From contig NZ_CP021108.1 in NCBI RefSeq assembly GCF_002119685.1, positions 4,030,001 through 4,094,000 of the forward strand: a stretch of DNA of 64,000 bases, given 5' to 3'. The first letter of the stretch is position 1. Every line of letters starts with the position of its first letter. The position numbers and the translations under genes were made by a program. This document shows positions 31,097 through 39,286 of the stretch, in pieces. The notes below the pieces were generated by a model. It was not told where the DNA came from, did not search any database, and was given only the letters and a program-made list of their open reading frames with translations. This DNA is from Bordetella genomosp. 8. Lineage in GTDB: Bacteria; Pseudomonadota; Gammaproteobacteria; Burkholderiales; Burkholderiaceae_B.

Positions 31097-32025
31097 GCCC
31101 GGCGACCGACGACTTCACGGTGATGGCCAGCGGGCTGATGTTTCCCGAAGGCCCGGTGGCGCGCGACGACGGTTCCGTGGTGCTGGTGGAAATCCAGCGC
31201 GAAACGATCAGCCGCGTCACGCCCGACGGCGATGTCCAAGTGCTGATCGAGACGGGCGGCGGCCCCAACGGCCTGGCCGTGGGCCCGGACGGGGCCTACT
31301 ACATCGCCAACAACGGCGGCTTCCTGTTCCAGACCATCGCCGGCTACAACCGCACGCGGGCGGGCGTGCATCCCGGCTATACCAGCGGTCGCATCGAACG
31401 CTACGACCCGGATACGGGCGAGCTGCGCACGCTGTACGATCGCTGCGGCGATGCGCCGTTGTGCGGGCCGAACGACCTGGTGTTCGACAGCCAGGGCGGC
31501 TTCTATTTCACCGACTTCGGCAAGAACCGCAAGCGCGACCGGGACCATGCCGGGCTTTACTACGCGCTGGCCGACGGCTCCATGATCGTGGAAGTCGCGT
31601 ATCCGCTGACCACCGCCAACGGCGTCGGCCTGTCCCCGGACGAACAGGTGGTGTACGTATCGGAGACCGAGACCGGCCGCGTCTGGGCATTCGACCTGGA
31701 CGGACCGGGCCGGCCGCGCAAGCATCCCTACCCTTCTCCCAATGGCGGGCGCCTGCTGTGCGCCCTGCCAGGCTACCAGCGACTGGACAGCATGGCCGTG
31801 GACGCCCATGGCAACATCTGCGTGGGTACGCTGGTGACAGGTTGCATCACGGTGATCGCGCCGTCCGGCGAAATCCTGCGCCAGGTCATGCTGCCCGATC
31901 CCATGGTCACCAATATCTGCTTCGGCGGGCCGGATCACCGGACGGCCTACATTACCTTGTCGGGCACGGGCCAGTTGATCAGCATGGCGTGGCCCGACGC
32001 CGGGCTGCGCCTGCCCTACGGCTAG
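31093..32025 (+). CDS. SMP-30/gluconolactonase/LRE-family protein
   Basis: Six-bladed beta-propeller hydrolase of 310 residues, likely a lactonase. Metal-site segments are FPEGPVARDDGSVVLVE (Glu), GGGPNGLAVGPDG (Asn), CGPNDLVFDSQGGFYFTD (Asn/Asp) and LTTANGVGLSPDEQVVYVSET. No signal peptide, so it acts in the cytosol. Last gene of the plus-strand cluster; its ATG overlaps the stop of the second binding protein. It fits hydrolysis of a lactone formed by the SDR enzyme from a cyclic sugar or similar compound. Confidence 0.9.
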   Translation: MSPATDDFTVMASGLMFPEGPVARDDGSVVLVEIQRETISRVTPDGDVQVLIETGGGPNGLAVGPDGAYYIANNGGFLFQTIAGYNRTRAGVHPGYTSGRIERYDPDTGELRTLYDRCGDAPLCGPNDLVFDSQGGFYFTDFGKNRKRDRDHAGLYYALADGSMIVEVAYPLTTANGVGLSPDEQVVYVSETETGRVWAFDLDGPGRPRKHPYPSPNGGRLLCALPGYQRLDSMAVDAHGNICVGTLVTGCITVIAPSGEILRQVMLPDPMVTNICFGGPDHRTAYITLSGTGQLISMAWPDAGLRLPYG

Positions 32026-32054
32026 CGCGGCACGGGGATCGCGCGGCGCCCGCG

Positions 32055-32957
32055 CTAAGGGCGCGGTCTTTCGCTGTGTTCGCTCAGATGCTTGATCAGC
32101 GACTGCACGGGCGCCGGCAGCGTTTCCGCGTCGCGCACGCAGATCTTCCAGTGGCGCATGGCCCAATCCTCGTCCAGCGGCACGGCGACCAGCGGGCCGG
32201 ACGATACATAGCGGGCGGCATGGTGCTCGGATACCAGGGCGATGCCCAGCCGCGCTTCCACCATGCTGCGGGCAGGCTCGAAACCGTTCACGCGGATGCG
32301 GAAGCGCAACGGGAAATCCAGGTCCGCCGCGGCCCGCAGGACCAGCGAGTTCAGATAGCTGCCGGGTTGCGGCCCGACCAGCTCATGTTCGGCGACCTGG
32401 CGGAACGTCAGCTTGCGCGCCTTGGCCAGCACGTGGTCGGCCGTCATGATAACGACGAGCCGGTCGCTGTGATATGGGTACACGCGCAGGCCGGGCACCA
32501 GGGCGTTGCCGCCGAAGATACCGATATCGGCGGCGTTCTCCGCGACAGCCCGGACCACTTCCGGACTCAGGCTTTCCTGCAGGTCGATGCGCAGCGCGGG
32601 ATGCAGCGCCAGGAAGTCGCGGATGTCGTTCGCCAGGTACTGCACGATCGTCGAGAGGCTGGCGTGCAGGCGTATCTGTCCGCGCAGGCCTTCGGCGTGA
32701 TCGAACAGCTCGCTTTCCATCTGCGACAGATCGCGCAGGATCACGCGCGCATGGTTCAGCAGCGAATGCGCGGCCGGCGTCAGCTCCAGCCCTTTGTTGC
32801 TGCGGAGGAACAGCGGCGTCGTGAGCATGTCCTCCATCTGCGAGATGCGCTTGCTGACCGCTGACGGCGCGATGTTTTCGGCCTCCGCGGCACGCGAGAT
32901 GTTCAGGTGTTCGCAGACCGCCACGAACAGCTTGAGCGACAACAGGTCGAAACGCAT
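32055..32957 (-). CDS. LysR-family transcriptional regulator
   Basis: A 300-residue LTTR. The N-terminal winged helix reads MRFDLLSLKLFVAVCEHLNISRAA with recognition-helix region IAPSAVSKRISQMEDML. A periplasmic-binding-like effector domain follows (LRGQIRLHASLSTIVQYLANDI, ADIGIFGGN). It is convergent with the catabolic cluster and closes it, making it the obvious candidate regulator although it does not share the cluster promoter. ATG at 32957 is the first Met giving an intact DNA-binding domain. Confidence 0.92.
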   Translation of the reverse strand: MRFDLLSLKLFVAVCEHLNISRAAEAENIAPSAVSKRISQMEDMLTTPLFLRSNKGLELTPAAHSLLNHARVILRDLSQMESELFDHAEGLRGQIRLHASLSTIVQYLANDIRDFLALHPALRIDLQESLSPEVVRAVAENAADIGIFGGNALVPGLRVYPYHSDRLVVIMTADHVLAKARKLTFRQVAEHELVGPQPGSYLNSLVLRAAADLDFPLRFRIRVNGFEPARSMVEARLGIALVSEHHAARYVSSGPLVAVPLDEDWAMRHWKICVRDAETLPAPVQSLIKHLSEHSERPRP

Positions 32958-33262
32958 CGGCCTCCTCCGACGACATGCCTCTACGGCCGGATGCCGCCGG
33001 GCGGAGCGCGGCCCTGCCGCCGCGCGCACCCGCTGTCCGACCTGGAGCTTAAAACGCGCTGACTCAGGGTGTGCCGCCAGGCGCGTCAGCACTATACAAC
33101 GTGGACTGGCGGCACCGCGACGCACCACGTGCGTCCGGTCGCCGCGGGATCTGCTCCTACCGCCAAAAGCGCCATCCCTGCGCACTCCACCCGTGCCGGA
33201 CAGGATTTCCTGGCGTACTGTTTGCGCTGCGCGCGGATAAGTCGCCCACGGGGAGCCGGCCA
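32958..33262. other. Intergenic region upstream of the LysR gene
   Basis: About 300 bases between the divergent LysR gene and a small plus-strand ORF. It should hold the LysR promoter. No unambiguous -10/-35 pair, terminator or extended dyad was recognised by eye. Confidence 0.5.
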
Positions 33263-33505
33263 ATGAACGATCCACACCAGCTGTACATCGATTTGCGCAA
33301 GACCGACAGGCTTATCGCCGAATGGCGACATCAGCTGGATTGCCAGTACCGCATGATCGCGACGCTGCGGCGCCAGCGCGCGCTGGCGTGGCGCGAGAAG
33401 CTGCGCGCCCGCGAAATGGAAAACCGGATCGCGGCGCTATCCGCGCATCGCGACGCGTTGATAAGAACGGCGGCGGCGTTGCAGCGTCACGGACCACAAC
33501 CATAG
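33263..33505 (+). CDS. Small hypothetical protein (80 aa), probably coiled-coil
   Basis: No family recognised. The ORF starts with ATG at 33263 after GGGGAG at suitable spacing and encodes a highly charged helical protein with repeated Arg/Leu/Ala heptad-like spacing (LRKTDRLIAEWRHQL, LRRQRALAWREKLRAREMENR). No signal peptide or membrane segment. Its last 69 bases overlap the 3' end of the convergent MFS gene. The ribosome-binding site and GC-rich third positions argue for expression; the overlap argues for caution. Confidence 0.45.
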   Translation: MNDPHQLYIDLRKTDRLIAEWRHQLDCQYRMIATLRRQRALAWREKLRAREMENRIAALSAHRDALIRTAAALQRHGPQP

Positions 33506-34639
33506 CGGCATGGCGCCTATCGCCAGCAGGCTGCCCACCCAACCGGTGGATGTCCACCCGTACCCCGCCGCGATCGCCAGTCCACCCAGGAAAGGTCCCA
33601 GCGCATTGGCCGTGTTGAAGGCGGAATGATTCAGCGCGGCGGCCAGTCCCTGTGCGTGTTCGGCCACGTCCATCAGCCGGGTCTGCAGGACCGTCGCCAG
33701 CGCCCCGCCCAGGCCGATCAGGAAGACGCTCAACATCACCAGCCAGAGATTGCCGGCCATCAAGGGAAACAGCGCCAGCACCACGGCGGTCCACACCAGC
33801 AGCAAACCCGCGGTGCGCATGATGGCCCGGTCCGCATAGAGCGGCACCACCATATTGCCGACGGTGAGTCCAACGCCGAACACGCTCATCACCAGGGGCG
33901 CCATGGCCGGCGACACGTGGGTGACGGCGGTCAGCGTGTCCGCCAGGTAGGTATAAACGGCGAACAGGCCACCGAAACCGATGGCGCCTATCCCCAGCGT
34001 CAGCCACACCTGGCCGCGCCGCAGGGCCGTCAGTTCACGCAGTGGGCTGGCCGTGGGATCGGCCGGCGTGTGGGGTGCGAACAGGCGCACGCTGGTCATG
34101 GTCGCCACCGCCAGCAGCGAGACCAGCGCGAAGCTCCAGCGCCAGCCCACCGCCTGCCCCAGCCAGTTGGCCAGCGGCACGCCGACGATGGTGGCGAAGG
34201 TCAGGCCCAGGAACACCCGCCCCACCGCGACCGTGCGACGATTGGCCGGCACCAGCGAGCTGGCCAGCAGCGATGCGATGCCGAAGTAGGCGCCATGCGG
34301 CAGGCCGCTCAGGAAACGCGCCGCGAGCATCGCGTGATAGTTGGGCGCCAAGGCGCTCAAGCCGTTGCCGATCGCGAACAATCCCATCAACAGGATCAGC
34401 AGCGTACGCCTGGGCAGCCTCGCGCCCAGCACCGCCAGCACCGGCGCACCGACCACGACGCCCAGCGCATAGGCACTGATCACGTGGCCGGCGGTCGGCG
34501 CATCGATGCCCAGGCTGGCCGCGAAATACGGCAGCAGGCTCATGGTGGCGAATTCGGTGGTGCCGATGGCGAAACTGCCGACGGCGAGCGCGACGAGAAC
34601 AAGGCCTAGCCGATGCGGCACGGCGGGCTGAGCGGTCAT
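33437..34639 (-). CDS. MFS transporter, DHA1/AraJ-like efflux family
   Basis: A 400-residue 12-span major facilitator of the drug:H+ antiporter-1 type. Recognised by LALVAVGS-like first span with FAIGTTEFATMSLLPYFAASLGI, motif A region GARLPRRTLLILLMG and the YALGVVVGAPVLAVLGAR segment of span 4/motif C (conserved G-x-x-x-G-P/A pattern). Related proteins export sugars, arabinose derivatives, chloramphenicol or purines. The start at 34639 (MTAQPAVPHRLG) is the first Met before span 1. The C-terminus ends in a basic cluster QRRRRSYQRVAMRG. Monocistronic by position; substrate unknown. Confidence 0.9.
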   Translation of the reverse strand: MTAQPAVPHRLGLVLVALAVGSFAIGTTEFATMSLLPYFAASLGIDAPTAGHVISAYALGVVVGAPVLAVLGARLPRRTLLILLMGLFAIGNGLSALAPNYHAMLAARFLSGLPHGAYFGIASLLASSLVPANRRTVAVGRVFLGLTFATIVGVPLANWLGQAVGWRWSFALVSLLAVATMTSVRLFAPHTPADPTASPLRELTALRRGQVWLTLGIGAIGFGGLFAVYTYLADTLTAVTHVSPAMAPLVMSVFGVGLTVGNMVVPLYADRAIMRTAGLLLVWTAVVLALFPLMAGNLWLVMLSVFLIGLGGALATVLQTRLMDVAEHAQGLAAALNHSAFNTANALGPFLGGLAIAAGYGWTSTGWVGSLLAIGAMPLWLWSVTLQRRRRSYQRVAMRG

Positions 34640-34940
34640 TTGAAGTGGTCCGGGTTGATGGTTCGGGCGACCGCAGGAAGAGACGGGGGCGCCCGTGGCA
34701 GCACGGAAGCAAGAATTGCTGCAATGCAACGAGTATTTTACGCGGGCTTTGCGCGATGCCAAGAACCGGGCGTTGCAACGGTCGATGTTTGCCTGGACGC
34801 AAAGCGAGTGCGAGCATCGCCGATGGCAAGACTGCCGACGGCGACAAGTACTCGAAAATGTTATCGACGATCCAGCAGTTCCGATCCGCTCTATTGCAAT
34901 GTGCGAAGATAAAAGCGAAATTTCAGATTGGAGCGACATC
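34640..34940. other. Intergenic region, lower GC, between MFS and secreted-protein genes
   Basis: About 300 bases, visibly richer in A and T than its surroundings. Both flanking genes read outward, so it must carry two promoters. An open plus-strand frame runs through it in phase with the downstream gene but has no credible start signal. No further element was recognised. Confidence 0.5.
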
Positions 34941-35378
34941 ATGAAAATCCATCCCCGTTGTTTCAGCAGCCATCTGCACGCCTTGGCATTTGCTGGAATC
35001 ACGCTGATGACAATGACGACGGCAGCCCAGGCGGAACCGCACGTCTGTCCTGGCGGCGCGGGAAATGGTGAAGTTTTTCTCGGTATGGATCCAGGTGGAC
35101 CGGGGGTTGCCCCTGCACCTCTTTGTGATTGGGCCAGCCAAGGACCGGCTGCGACACCCAAACCGCGGCGCGATCCCGAATACTGGGGAGACCCCAATCG
35201 CAAAACGGATCTGCCAAAGGGTTGGACCGCCTCCGTGGAAGGGATCGATAAACCTGTGCTTGGTGTTGCCAAGGGCAAGGCGAGCCGCGCTGAGGCGATC
35301 AAGGCCGCGATGGAAGACTGTCGGCGACAAGGCGCCACTCGGTGTGAGCTTCTGGCCGCAACCAGCTCGGACGAGTAA
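34941..35378 (+). CDS. Small secreted protein, DUF4189-like
   Basis: A 145-residue exported protein. The N-terminus is a signal peptide (ALAFAGITLMTMTTAAQA followed by EPHVCPGG). The mature part has a Pro/Gly-rich region, then WTASVEGIDKPVLGVAKGKASRAEAIKAAMEDCRRQG with an ATRCELLA ending. This resembles DUF4189, where a Trp, an alternating strand, an Ala-rich helix and a Cys pair recur. GGAG lies eight bases before the ATG at 34941; upstream in-frame extension to 34695 has no signal and is rejected. The family assignment is moderate and function is unknown. Confidence 0.65.
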   Translation: MKIHPRCFSSHLHALAFAGITLMTMTTAAQAEPHVCPGGAGNGEVFLGMDPGGPGVAPAPLCDWASQGPAATPKPRRDPEYWGDPNRKTDLPKGWTASVEGIDKPVLGVAKGKASRAEAIKAAMEDCRRQGATRCELLAATSSDE

Positions 35379-35460
35379 GCGCGGGAATCGCCCTCGCCCG
35401 ACGCCGTATTCGCGGGTTTGGCCACAGGATTTGGTCACACCACACCGGGACGCCCAAAAG

Positions 35461-35486
35461 AAAAAACCGCCGGCAAGGGCGGTTTT
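35461..35486 (-). terminator. Terminator between the secreted-protein gene and tRNA-Asn
   Basis: AAAACCGCC and GGCGGTTTT pair around a short loop, with T-rich sequence on the minus-strand side. It lies about 50 bases after the 3' end of tRNA-Asn and about 80 bases after the plus-strand gene, so it can act in both directions. Confidence 0.8.
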
Positions 35487-35533
35487 AACTGATTGATCTT
35501 TAATTGATCACTGCTTGGTTCTCTAACTAGATT

Positions 35534-35609
35534 TGGCTCCCCGAGCTGGGCTCGAACCAGCGACCTGCGGATTAACAGTCCGTCGCTCTACCGACTGAGC
35601 TATCGGGGA
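35534..35609 (-). tRNA. tRNA-Asn (GTT)
   Basis: 76 nucleotides with encoded CCA. On the minus strand it begins TCCCCGATAGCTCAGTCGG and has the anticodon loop CTGTTAA, giving anticodon GTT. The T-arm is GCTGGTTCGAGCCCAGC and the acceptor pairs TCCCCGA with TCGGGGA. Confidence 0.97.
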
Positions 35610-35626
35610 CCTGTTAGAGAAGCGAG

Positions 35627-35656
35627 ACTATAGCACGATTTTTTTTGGGTGTGCAA
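35627..35656 (-). promoter_or_regulatory. Sigma-70 promoter of tRNA-Asn
   Basis: On the minus strand TTGCAC (35656-35651) and TATAGT (35632-35627) are separated by 18 bases. The predicted start falls about ten bases before the mature tRNA 5' end. Confidence 0.7.
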
Positions 35657-35676
35657 ATCGCGCTGCACTTACTGAA

Positions 35677-35708
35677 GAAGCGGAGCCATCGGTCGCCGGC
35701 TCCGCTTC
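35677..35708 (-). terminator. Hairpin downstream of the ACS-family MFS gene
   Basis: GAAGCGGAGCC pairs with GGCTCCGCTTC (11 base pairs) around ATCGGTCGCC. It lies nine bases after the MFS stop codon on the minus strand. The following T-tract is short, so termination strength is uncertain. Confidence 0.7.
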
Positions 35709-35716
35709 GTTCGCCG

Positions 35717-37045
35717 TCACGCGCGCGGCGTGTCGCGCTTGACCTTGATGAACAGCAGCACGAGGATCGCGGCGCACAGCTCCATCAACCCGACGCTATA
35801 CAGGCCGGACGCCAGGCTGCCGGTCCTGTCCTTCAGCCAACCCATCAGGTAAGGCGCGGCGAAGCCGGCCAGGTTGCCGACGGAGTTGATGAGGGCGATA
35901 CCGCCTGCCGCCGCGGTGCCGGTCAGGAAGGCCGCGGGCAAGGACCAGAACACCGGGAAGGCCGCCAGGATGCCGATGGCGGCGAACGACAGCGCATACA
36001 GCGCGGTGACCGGGCTGCCCAGGAAGTAGCCGGTCGCGGCCAGGCCCGCCGCCGCCACGATGCTGGCCAGCACGCTGTGCATGCGGCGCTCGCCGGTGCG
36101 ATCGGAATGGATGCCGTTCAGGACCATGGCGATGGTGCCCAGGATGAACGGAATCGCCGACACCAGGCCGATCTGGAAGTTGCCCTGCACGCCCAGTTCC
36201 TTGATGATGGACGGCGTCCAGAATGCGATGGTGGCGTTGCCGCTGACGATGCAGAAGTAGATCAGCGCGCACAGCCACACGCGGCCATTGAAAGCGTCGC
36301 GCAGCGACGAATGCTTGGCGGGATCGCGGCTTTCCTGCTCGAGCTCGCGCGTCACGAGCGTACGCTCGCTGTCGCTCAGCCACTTGGCGTTCGCGGGCTT
36401 TTCCGGCAGCCACGCGAGCACCGCGAAACCGGCCAGCACCGACGGGATGCCCTCGATCACGAACAGCCATTGCCAGTTCGCCAGCCCTTCGACACCCGAC
36501 ATCGCGCTCATGATGAAGCCGGCGATCGGCCCGCCCACCACGCCGGCGATGGCGAAGGACGTCATGAAGTAGCCATTGATGCGCGCGCGCCGATCGGCGG
36601 GAAACCAGTAGGTCAGGTACAGCACGACGCCGGGGAAGAAACCGGCTTCGAATACGCCCAGCAGGAAGCGCAGCACGTAGAACTGCGTCGGGGTCTTGAC
36701 GAAGATCATCGCCATGGAGGCCAGGCCCCACAGGATGGTGATGCGCGCCAGCGTGCGGCGTGCGCCGATCTTTTCCAGCAGCAGGTTGCTGGGCACTTCG
36801 AACAGGAAGTAGCCGATGAAGAAGATGCCCGCGCCCAGTCCGTAGACGGTTTCGCTGAATTGCAGGTCCTGCAGCATCTGCAGCTTGGCGAAGCCGATGT
36901 TGACGCGGTCGATCCACGCCAGCACGAACAGGAATACCAGGAAAGGGATCAGGCGTACGGCGATCTTGCGATAGGCAAGCGCGCGCTCGGCCGGGAATGG
37001 CGCGCTGGCTGCTCCACCCGGCGCCGGGGTAACGGTGGACGACAT
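35717..37045 (-). CDS. MFS transporter, anion:cation symporter (ACS) family
   Basis: A 442-residue 12-span importer like those for phthalate, tartrate, glucarate or hydroxyphenylacetate. Family hallmarks: LAWIDRVNIGFAKLQM in span 1, YGLGAGIFFIGYFLFEVPSN in span 2, RFLLGVFEAGFFPGVVLYLTYWFP in span 4, and GYFMTSFAIAGVVGGPIAGFIM. The C-terminal half has ILGTIAMVLNGIHSDRTGERR. GGAG lies before the ATG. It is last in a minus-strand unit headed by a GntR regulator and including DUF2848 and amidase genes, suggesting uptake of the carboxylate or amide they process. Confidence 0.9.
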   Translation of the reverse strand: MSSTVTPAPGGAASAPFPAERALAYRKIAVRLIPFLVFLFVLAWIDRVNIGFAKLQMLQDLQFSETVYGLGAGIFFIGYFLFEVPSNLLLEKIGARRTLARITILWGLASMAMIFVKTPTQFYVLRFLLGVFEAGFFPGVVLYLTYWFPADRRARINGYFMTSFAIAGVVGGPIAGFIMSAMSGVEGLANWQWLFVIEGIPSVLAGFAVLAWLPEKPANAKWLSDSERTLVTRELEQESRDPAKHSSLRDAFNGRVWLCALIYFCIVSGNATIAFWTPSIIKELGVQGNFQIGLVSAIPFILGTIAMVLNGIHSDRTGERRMHSVLASIVAAAGLAATGYFLGSPVTALYALSFAAIGILAAFPVFWSLPAAFLTGTAAAGGIALINSVGNLAGFAAPYLMGWLKDRTGSLASGLYSVGLMELCAAILVLLFIKVKRDTPRA

Positions 37046-37071
37046 GGGTATGCTCCGTAGGTAAGGAGATA

Positions 37072-37098
37072 AAAGCCCCGCCCCGCGGCGGGGGGTTT
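37072..37098 (-). terminator. GC-rich hairpin between amidase and MFS genes
   Basis: On the minus strand AAACCCCCCGCC and GGCGGGGCTTTT pair around GCGG and run into T residues. It lies about 100 bases after the amidase stop and 27 bases before the MFS start, so it could limit readthrough within the presumed operon. Confidence 0.65.
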
Positions 37099-37110
37099 GA
37101 ATCGAATCAG

Positions 37111-37194
37111 GTGCGACCGGCCAGGTGCGACCGGCCAGGTGCGGTCGGCTAGGTGCGGCCGGCTAGGTGCGGCCGGCCAGGCGCGGCCGCCAGA
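37111..37194. repeat. Tandem 14-bp repeat, six units
   Basis: Six consecutive 14-base units fill the gap between the MFS and amidase genes. Units 1 and 2 are identical (GTGCGACCGGCCAG); units 3-5 vary as GTGCGGTCGGCTAG, GTGCGGCCGGCTAG and GTGCGGCCGGCCAG; unit 6 is degenerate. It ends seven bases from the amidase stop codon. No coding frame explains it. Confidence 0.9.
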
Positions 37195-37201
37195 GTGCGA
37201 A

Positions 37202-38536
37202 CTAGGCGGCCATCGCAGGCTCGATCGCGCCGGCCACTTGCAGCACCCGCGCGTCCGCGCCGCGCAGGCCGCAGACCGCCAGGCCGATACCGGGCTGCCC
37301 GGTCGGCAGCGACACCCCGCAGCCGTCCAGGAAATTGATCACGCTGGTATTGCGCAACACGAGGCCATTGACGGAAAAGAAAGCCTCATCCGCCTGCAGG
37401 TCGTCGACGCGCGGAGGCAGTACCGCGACCGTGGGCATCAACCACGCATCGGCGTCACGCAGGCGGTCCGCCGCCGCGGCCATGACGCGCGCGCGCTCGT
37501 CGATCAGCGTGATGTAGTCCGCCGCCGACTGCTTCTCGCCACGGCGGATGCGCATGGCGACGCGCTGGTCATACATCTCGCCCCGGCTGGACAGCAATTC
37601 ACGATGCCAATGCCAGGCCTCGGCCGCGGTAAAGCCGCCGCCGCCGTTGATCGAGGGAATATCCTTCAGCTCCGGAAAATCGAAAGGCACTATTTGCGCG
37701 CCCAGGCCGGACAACCTTGCGACCGCTGCCTCGAAGGCCGAGACCACGGCGGCATCGGCGCCGTCGAAAACGAAATCGCGCGTGACGTACAGGCGCAGCC
37801 CCTTGAGCGGCGCCGGCCGCGCGTCCAGAGCCTCGCCGCTGAGGACGCGGTCCATGATGGCGCAGCAATCGACCGTGCGCGCCAGCGGCCCCGCCGAATC
37901 CAGCGTGCGCGAGAGCGGCACACCGCCCTGCAGCGACACGCGATGCGAGGTCGGCTTGAAGCCGGTCAGGCCGCAGAACGCCGCCGGAATGCGGATCGAG
38001 CCGCCGGTGTCCGTGCCCAGGGTGGCCACCGCCATGCCCTTGGCCACGCTCACCGCGCCGCCGGACGTGGAACCACCGGCCACGCGCGCTTCATCGTGTG
38101 GTGCGCGCGGCGTGCCGTAGTGCGGATTCAGGCCGAGCCCGGAAAAAGCGAACTCGCTCATATTGGTGCGGCCCAGCAGCACCGCGCCGGCGGCCCGCAG
38201 GCGCGCGACGGCGGCGGCGTCCTGCGTGGCGGGCGCGGCCCCCGCCAGCGCGCGCGAGCCCGCCGACGTCACCTGGCCCTGCACATCGAACAAGTCCTTG
38301 ATGGAGACGGGCAAGCCCGCGATGGGCGATGGGACATTGCCCGCCCGGCGCGCGGCATCGCTGGCGCGCGCCGCCTGCAGCGCCGCTTCGGCATCCACGT
38401 GCAGATAGGCCGCGCCGCCCGCCTGGCGGTATGACTCGATAAGCGACAGCGACTGCTCGACGAGTTTTTCGCTGGTGATGCGGCCGGCCTGGAGATCGGC
38501 CTGCGCCTGCCTGATGGGCTTGATGGTCTGCATCAT
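37202..38536 (-). CDS. Amidase signature-family enzyme
   Basis: Serine amidohydrolase of 444 residues. The Ser-cisSer-Lys triad is visible: Lys in GLPVSIKDLFDVQG, the cis-Ser in VAGGSTSGGAVSVA and the nucleophile in LGTDTGGSIRIPAAFCGL. Related proteins include GatA, allophanate hydrolase and indoleacetamide hydrolase; the lack of gatB/C and the catabolic context exclude a tRNA role. It lies 24 bases after the DUF2848 gene on the same strand. AAAGGA precedes the paired ATG codons. Natural amide unknown. Confidence 0.9.
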   Translation of the reverse strand: MMQTIKPIRQAQADLQAGRITSEKLVEQSLSLIESYRQAGGAAYLHVDAEAALQAARASDAARRAGNVPSPIAGLPVSIKDLFDVQGQVTSAGSRALAGAAPATQDAAAVARLRAAGAVLLGRTNMSEFAFSGLGLNPHYGTPRAPHDEARVAGGSTSGGAVSVAKGMAVATLGTDTGGSIRIPAAFCGLTGFKPTSHRVSLQGGVPLSRTLDSAGPLARTVDCCAIMDRVLSGEALDARPAPLKGLRLYVTRDFVFDGADAAVVSAFEAAVARLSGLGAQIVPFDFPELKDIPSINGGGGFTAAEAWHWHRELLSSRGEMYDQRVAMRIRRGEKQSAADYITLIDERARVMAAAADRLRDADAWLMPTVAVLPPRVDDLQADEAFFSVNGLVLRNTSVINFLDGCGVSLPTGQPGIGLAVCGLRGADARVLQVAGAIEPAMAA

Positions 38537-38560
38537 GGAGTCCTTTCCGGCACGGCCGGT

Positions 38561-39238
38561 TCAGTCGGTGACGGGCAGCACGCGCACCCGATAGGCATGG
38601 CGCAGCGTACGGTTCAACACGGGGTCGTGCAGTTCCATCTCGAACTGTTCGCCATAGCCCAGCTGGCCGATCACGGTCTGCGTGCCGCAATACATGGCGG
38701 TGCCCACGGGCAGCCCTTCCTTGCCGGCGTATTTTTCGGCCAGTTCGCGCGGATCGCGCAGGCTGGTCATCGGGCCTTCCTGGTACAGGGCACGCTCGCC
38801 GTCGCGCACGCGCCAGGTGCGTGAGATCAACTGGTCCCAATGGCCGGCGACTTCGTCGAAGCGCCACAGCTCGCGGCTGACCGGCTTGGCGCACATCTGC
38901 TTGGACACCGTGACGTCGTAGGCCTCGACCTTGCGGTCGGTGTGGTCCGATCCGATGCCGACCAGCAGGCCATCCTCGGTGGAGAACAGCACCGCTTCAA
39001 CCTCGCCCGACGAATCTGCGCGTGGCACTTCGATTTCCTCGTCGGTGGTCAGCAGCGCGGCGGCCAGGGGGTAATAGCAAGGGACGGTGGAAGGCGGCTT
39101 GACGCCGATTTCCTGCAGTTCGCGGATATGGTGCTGCACCGCCGACTCATCGCGGCCCGCCCAACCCGCGATCACGAGGCGGTCGATCAGGACGGTGCGG
39201 TCGCCCAATCCGGCGACCTGGAAATTCAATTGCGGCAT
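38561..39238 (-). CDS. DUF2848 domain protein
   Basis: A 225-residue cytosolic protein of a family known by sequence only, frequently beside amidases, transporters and GntR regulators in Proteobacteria. Conserved-looking segments are VIAGWAGRDESAVQHHIRELQ, PSTVPCYYPLAAALLTTDEEIEV, VGIGSDHTDRKVEAYDVTVSKQMC and VGTAMYCGTQTVIGQLGYG. The SDHTDR motif with nearby acidic residues recalls metal-binding loops of the fumarylacetoacetate-hydrolase fold, but that link is my inference. Its position between regulator and amidase suggests it acts on the amidase product or substrate. Confidence 0.8.
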   Translation of the reverse strand: MPQLNFQVAGLGDRTVLIDRLVIAGWAGRDESAVQHHIRELQEIGVKPPSTVPCYYPLAAALLTTDEEIEVPRADSSGEVEAVLFSTEDGLLVGIGSDHTDRKVEAYDVTVSKQMCAKPVSRELWRFDEVAGHWDQLISRTWRVRDGERALYQEGPMTSLRDPRELAEKYAGKEGLPVGTAMYCGTQTVIGQLGYGEQFEMELHDPVLNRTLRHAYRVRVLPVTD

Positions 39239-39286
39239 GGCGTTAAACCTCTTGTGATGCTGCGGCCCTCACGTCATGGGGCCGGC

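Noticed and set aside
35534-35609. tRNA-Asn as an attachment site of an integrated element
   Set aside because: No integrase, no repeated tRNA 3' end and no mobile genes were found on either side. Kept only as a low-interest compositional note.
37111-37194. Possible CRISPR array
   Set aside because: The units are 14 bases with no unique spacers between them, so this is a plain tandem repeat.
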